Shown: positions 5,543 to 5,598 of the stretch, one piece after another
Layout of the letters: each line of letters starts with the position of its first letter
How positions within the stretch are numbered: position 1 is the first letter of the stretch
Origin: Lachnospiraceae bacterium
GTDB taxonomy: Bacteria; Bacillota; Clostridia; Lachnospirales; Lachnospiraceae
Length of the DNA: 5,598 nucleotides
Reading direction: 5' to 3'
Assembly (NCBI GenBank): GCA_017404585.1
Contig: JAFRCB010000305.1
Coordinates: forward strand, 1 to 5,598
Notes under the pieces: model-generated
Seen by the model: the letters and a program-made list of their open reading frames with translations, nothing else
Told to the model about the DNA's origin: nothing
Database searches by the model: none
Program-made: the position numbers and the translations under genes

Positions 5543-5598
5543 AATATGCCCCTTCTTTCGAATACTTATCCAGCAATAGTTACAGAATATGATAAGCA

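Noticed and set aside
5589..5594. TATCAT on the minus strand as a possible -10 box for htrA
   Set aside because: Five of six bases match TATAAT, but the -35 region lies outside the window, so it cannot be assessed.

Overview
The window reads almost entirely from the minus strand. It looks like a chromosomal housekeeping segment of an anaerobic Firmicute, most likely class Clostridia and possibly Lachnospiraceae. That placement is inferred from gene families (long-form HtrA, a ClpX variant, a zinc-ribbon coiled-coil protein, a membrane-fused aminopropyltransferase), AGGAGG-type ribosome binding sites and moderate GC. No RNA marker gene is present to confirm it.

In order of transcription (high to low coordinates): an HtrA/DegP-type membrane-anchored serine protease (5542-3485) with a very long acidic, tyrosine-rich cytoplasmic N-terminus; 12 bases later a ClpX-type AAA+ unfoldase (3472-1991) with a zinc finger and IGF loop but an altered RKH loop; then, after a 73-base gap with a possible weak promoter, a small coiled-coil zinc-ribbon protein (1916-1449). 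A terminator-like hairpin overlaps the end of that gene. A gap of about 215 bases follows, unusually rich in inverted repeats (1247-1429). Then come a divergent signal peptidase II (1231-764) and, 42 bases on, the N-terminal 240 residues of a membrane protein of the fused MFS/spermidine synthase family, cut by the window edge.

The first block suggests protein quality control on both faces of the membrane: HtrA outside, ClpX (presumably with a ClpP encoded elsewhere) inside. The second block is envelope-related: lipoprotein signal peptide removal and a membrane-bound aminopropyltransferase-like enzyme. The two blocks are separated by the terminator and the structured spacer. The most unusual items are the structured spacer, an exact five-residue tyrosine periodicity in the HtrA N-terminus, and the non-canonical ClpX. 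No CRISPR array, tRNA, rRNA, transposase or phage gene is visible.
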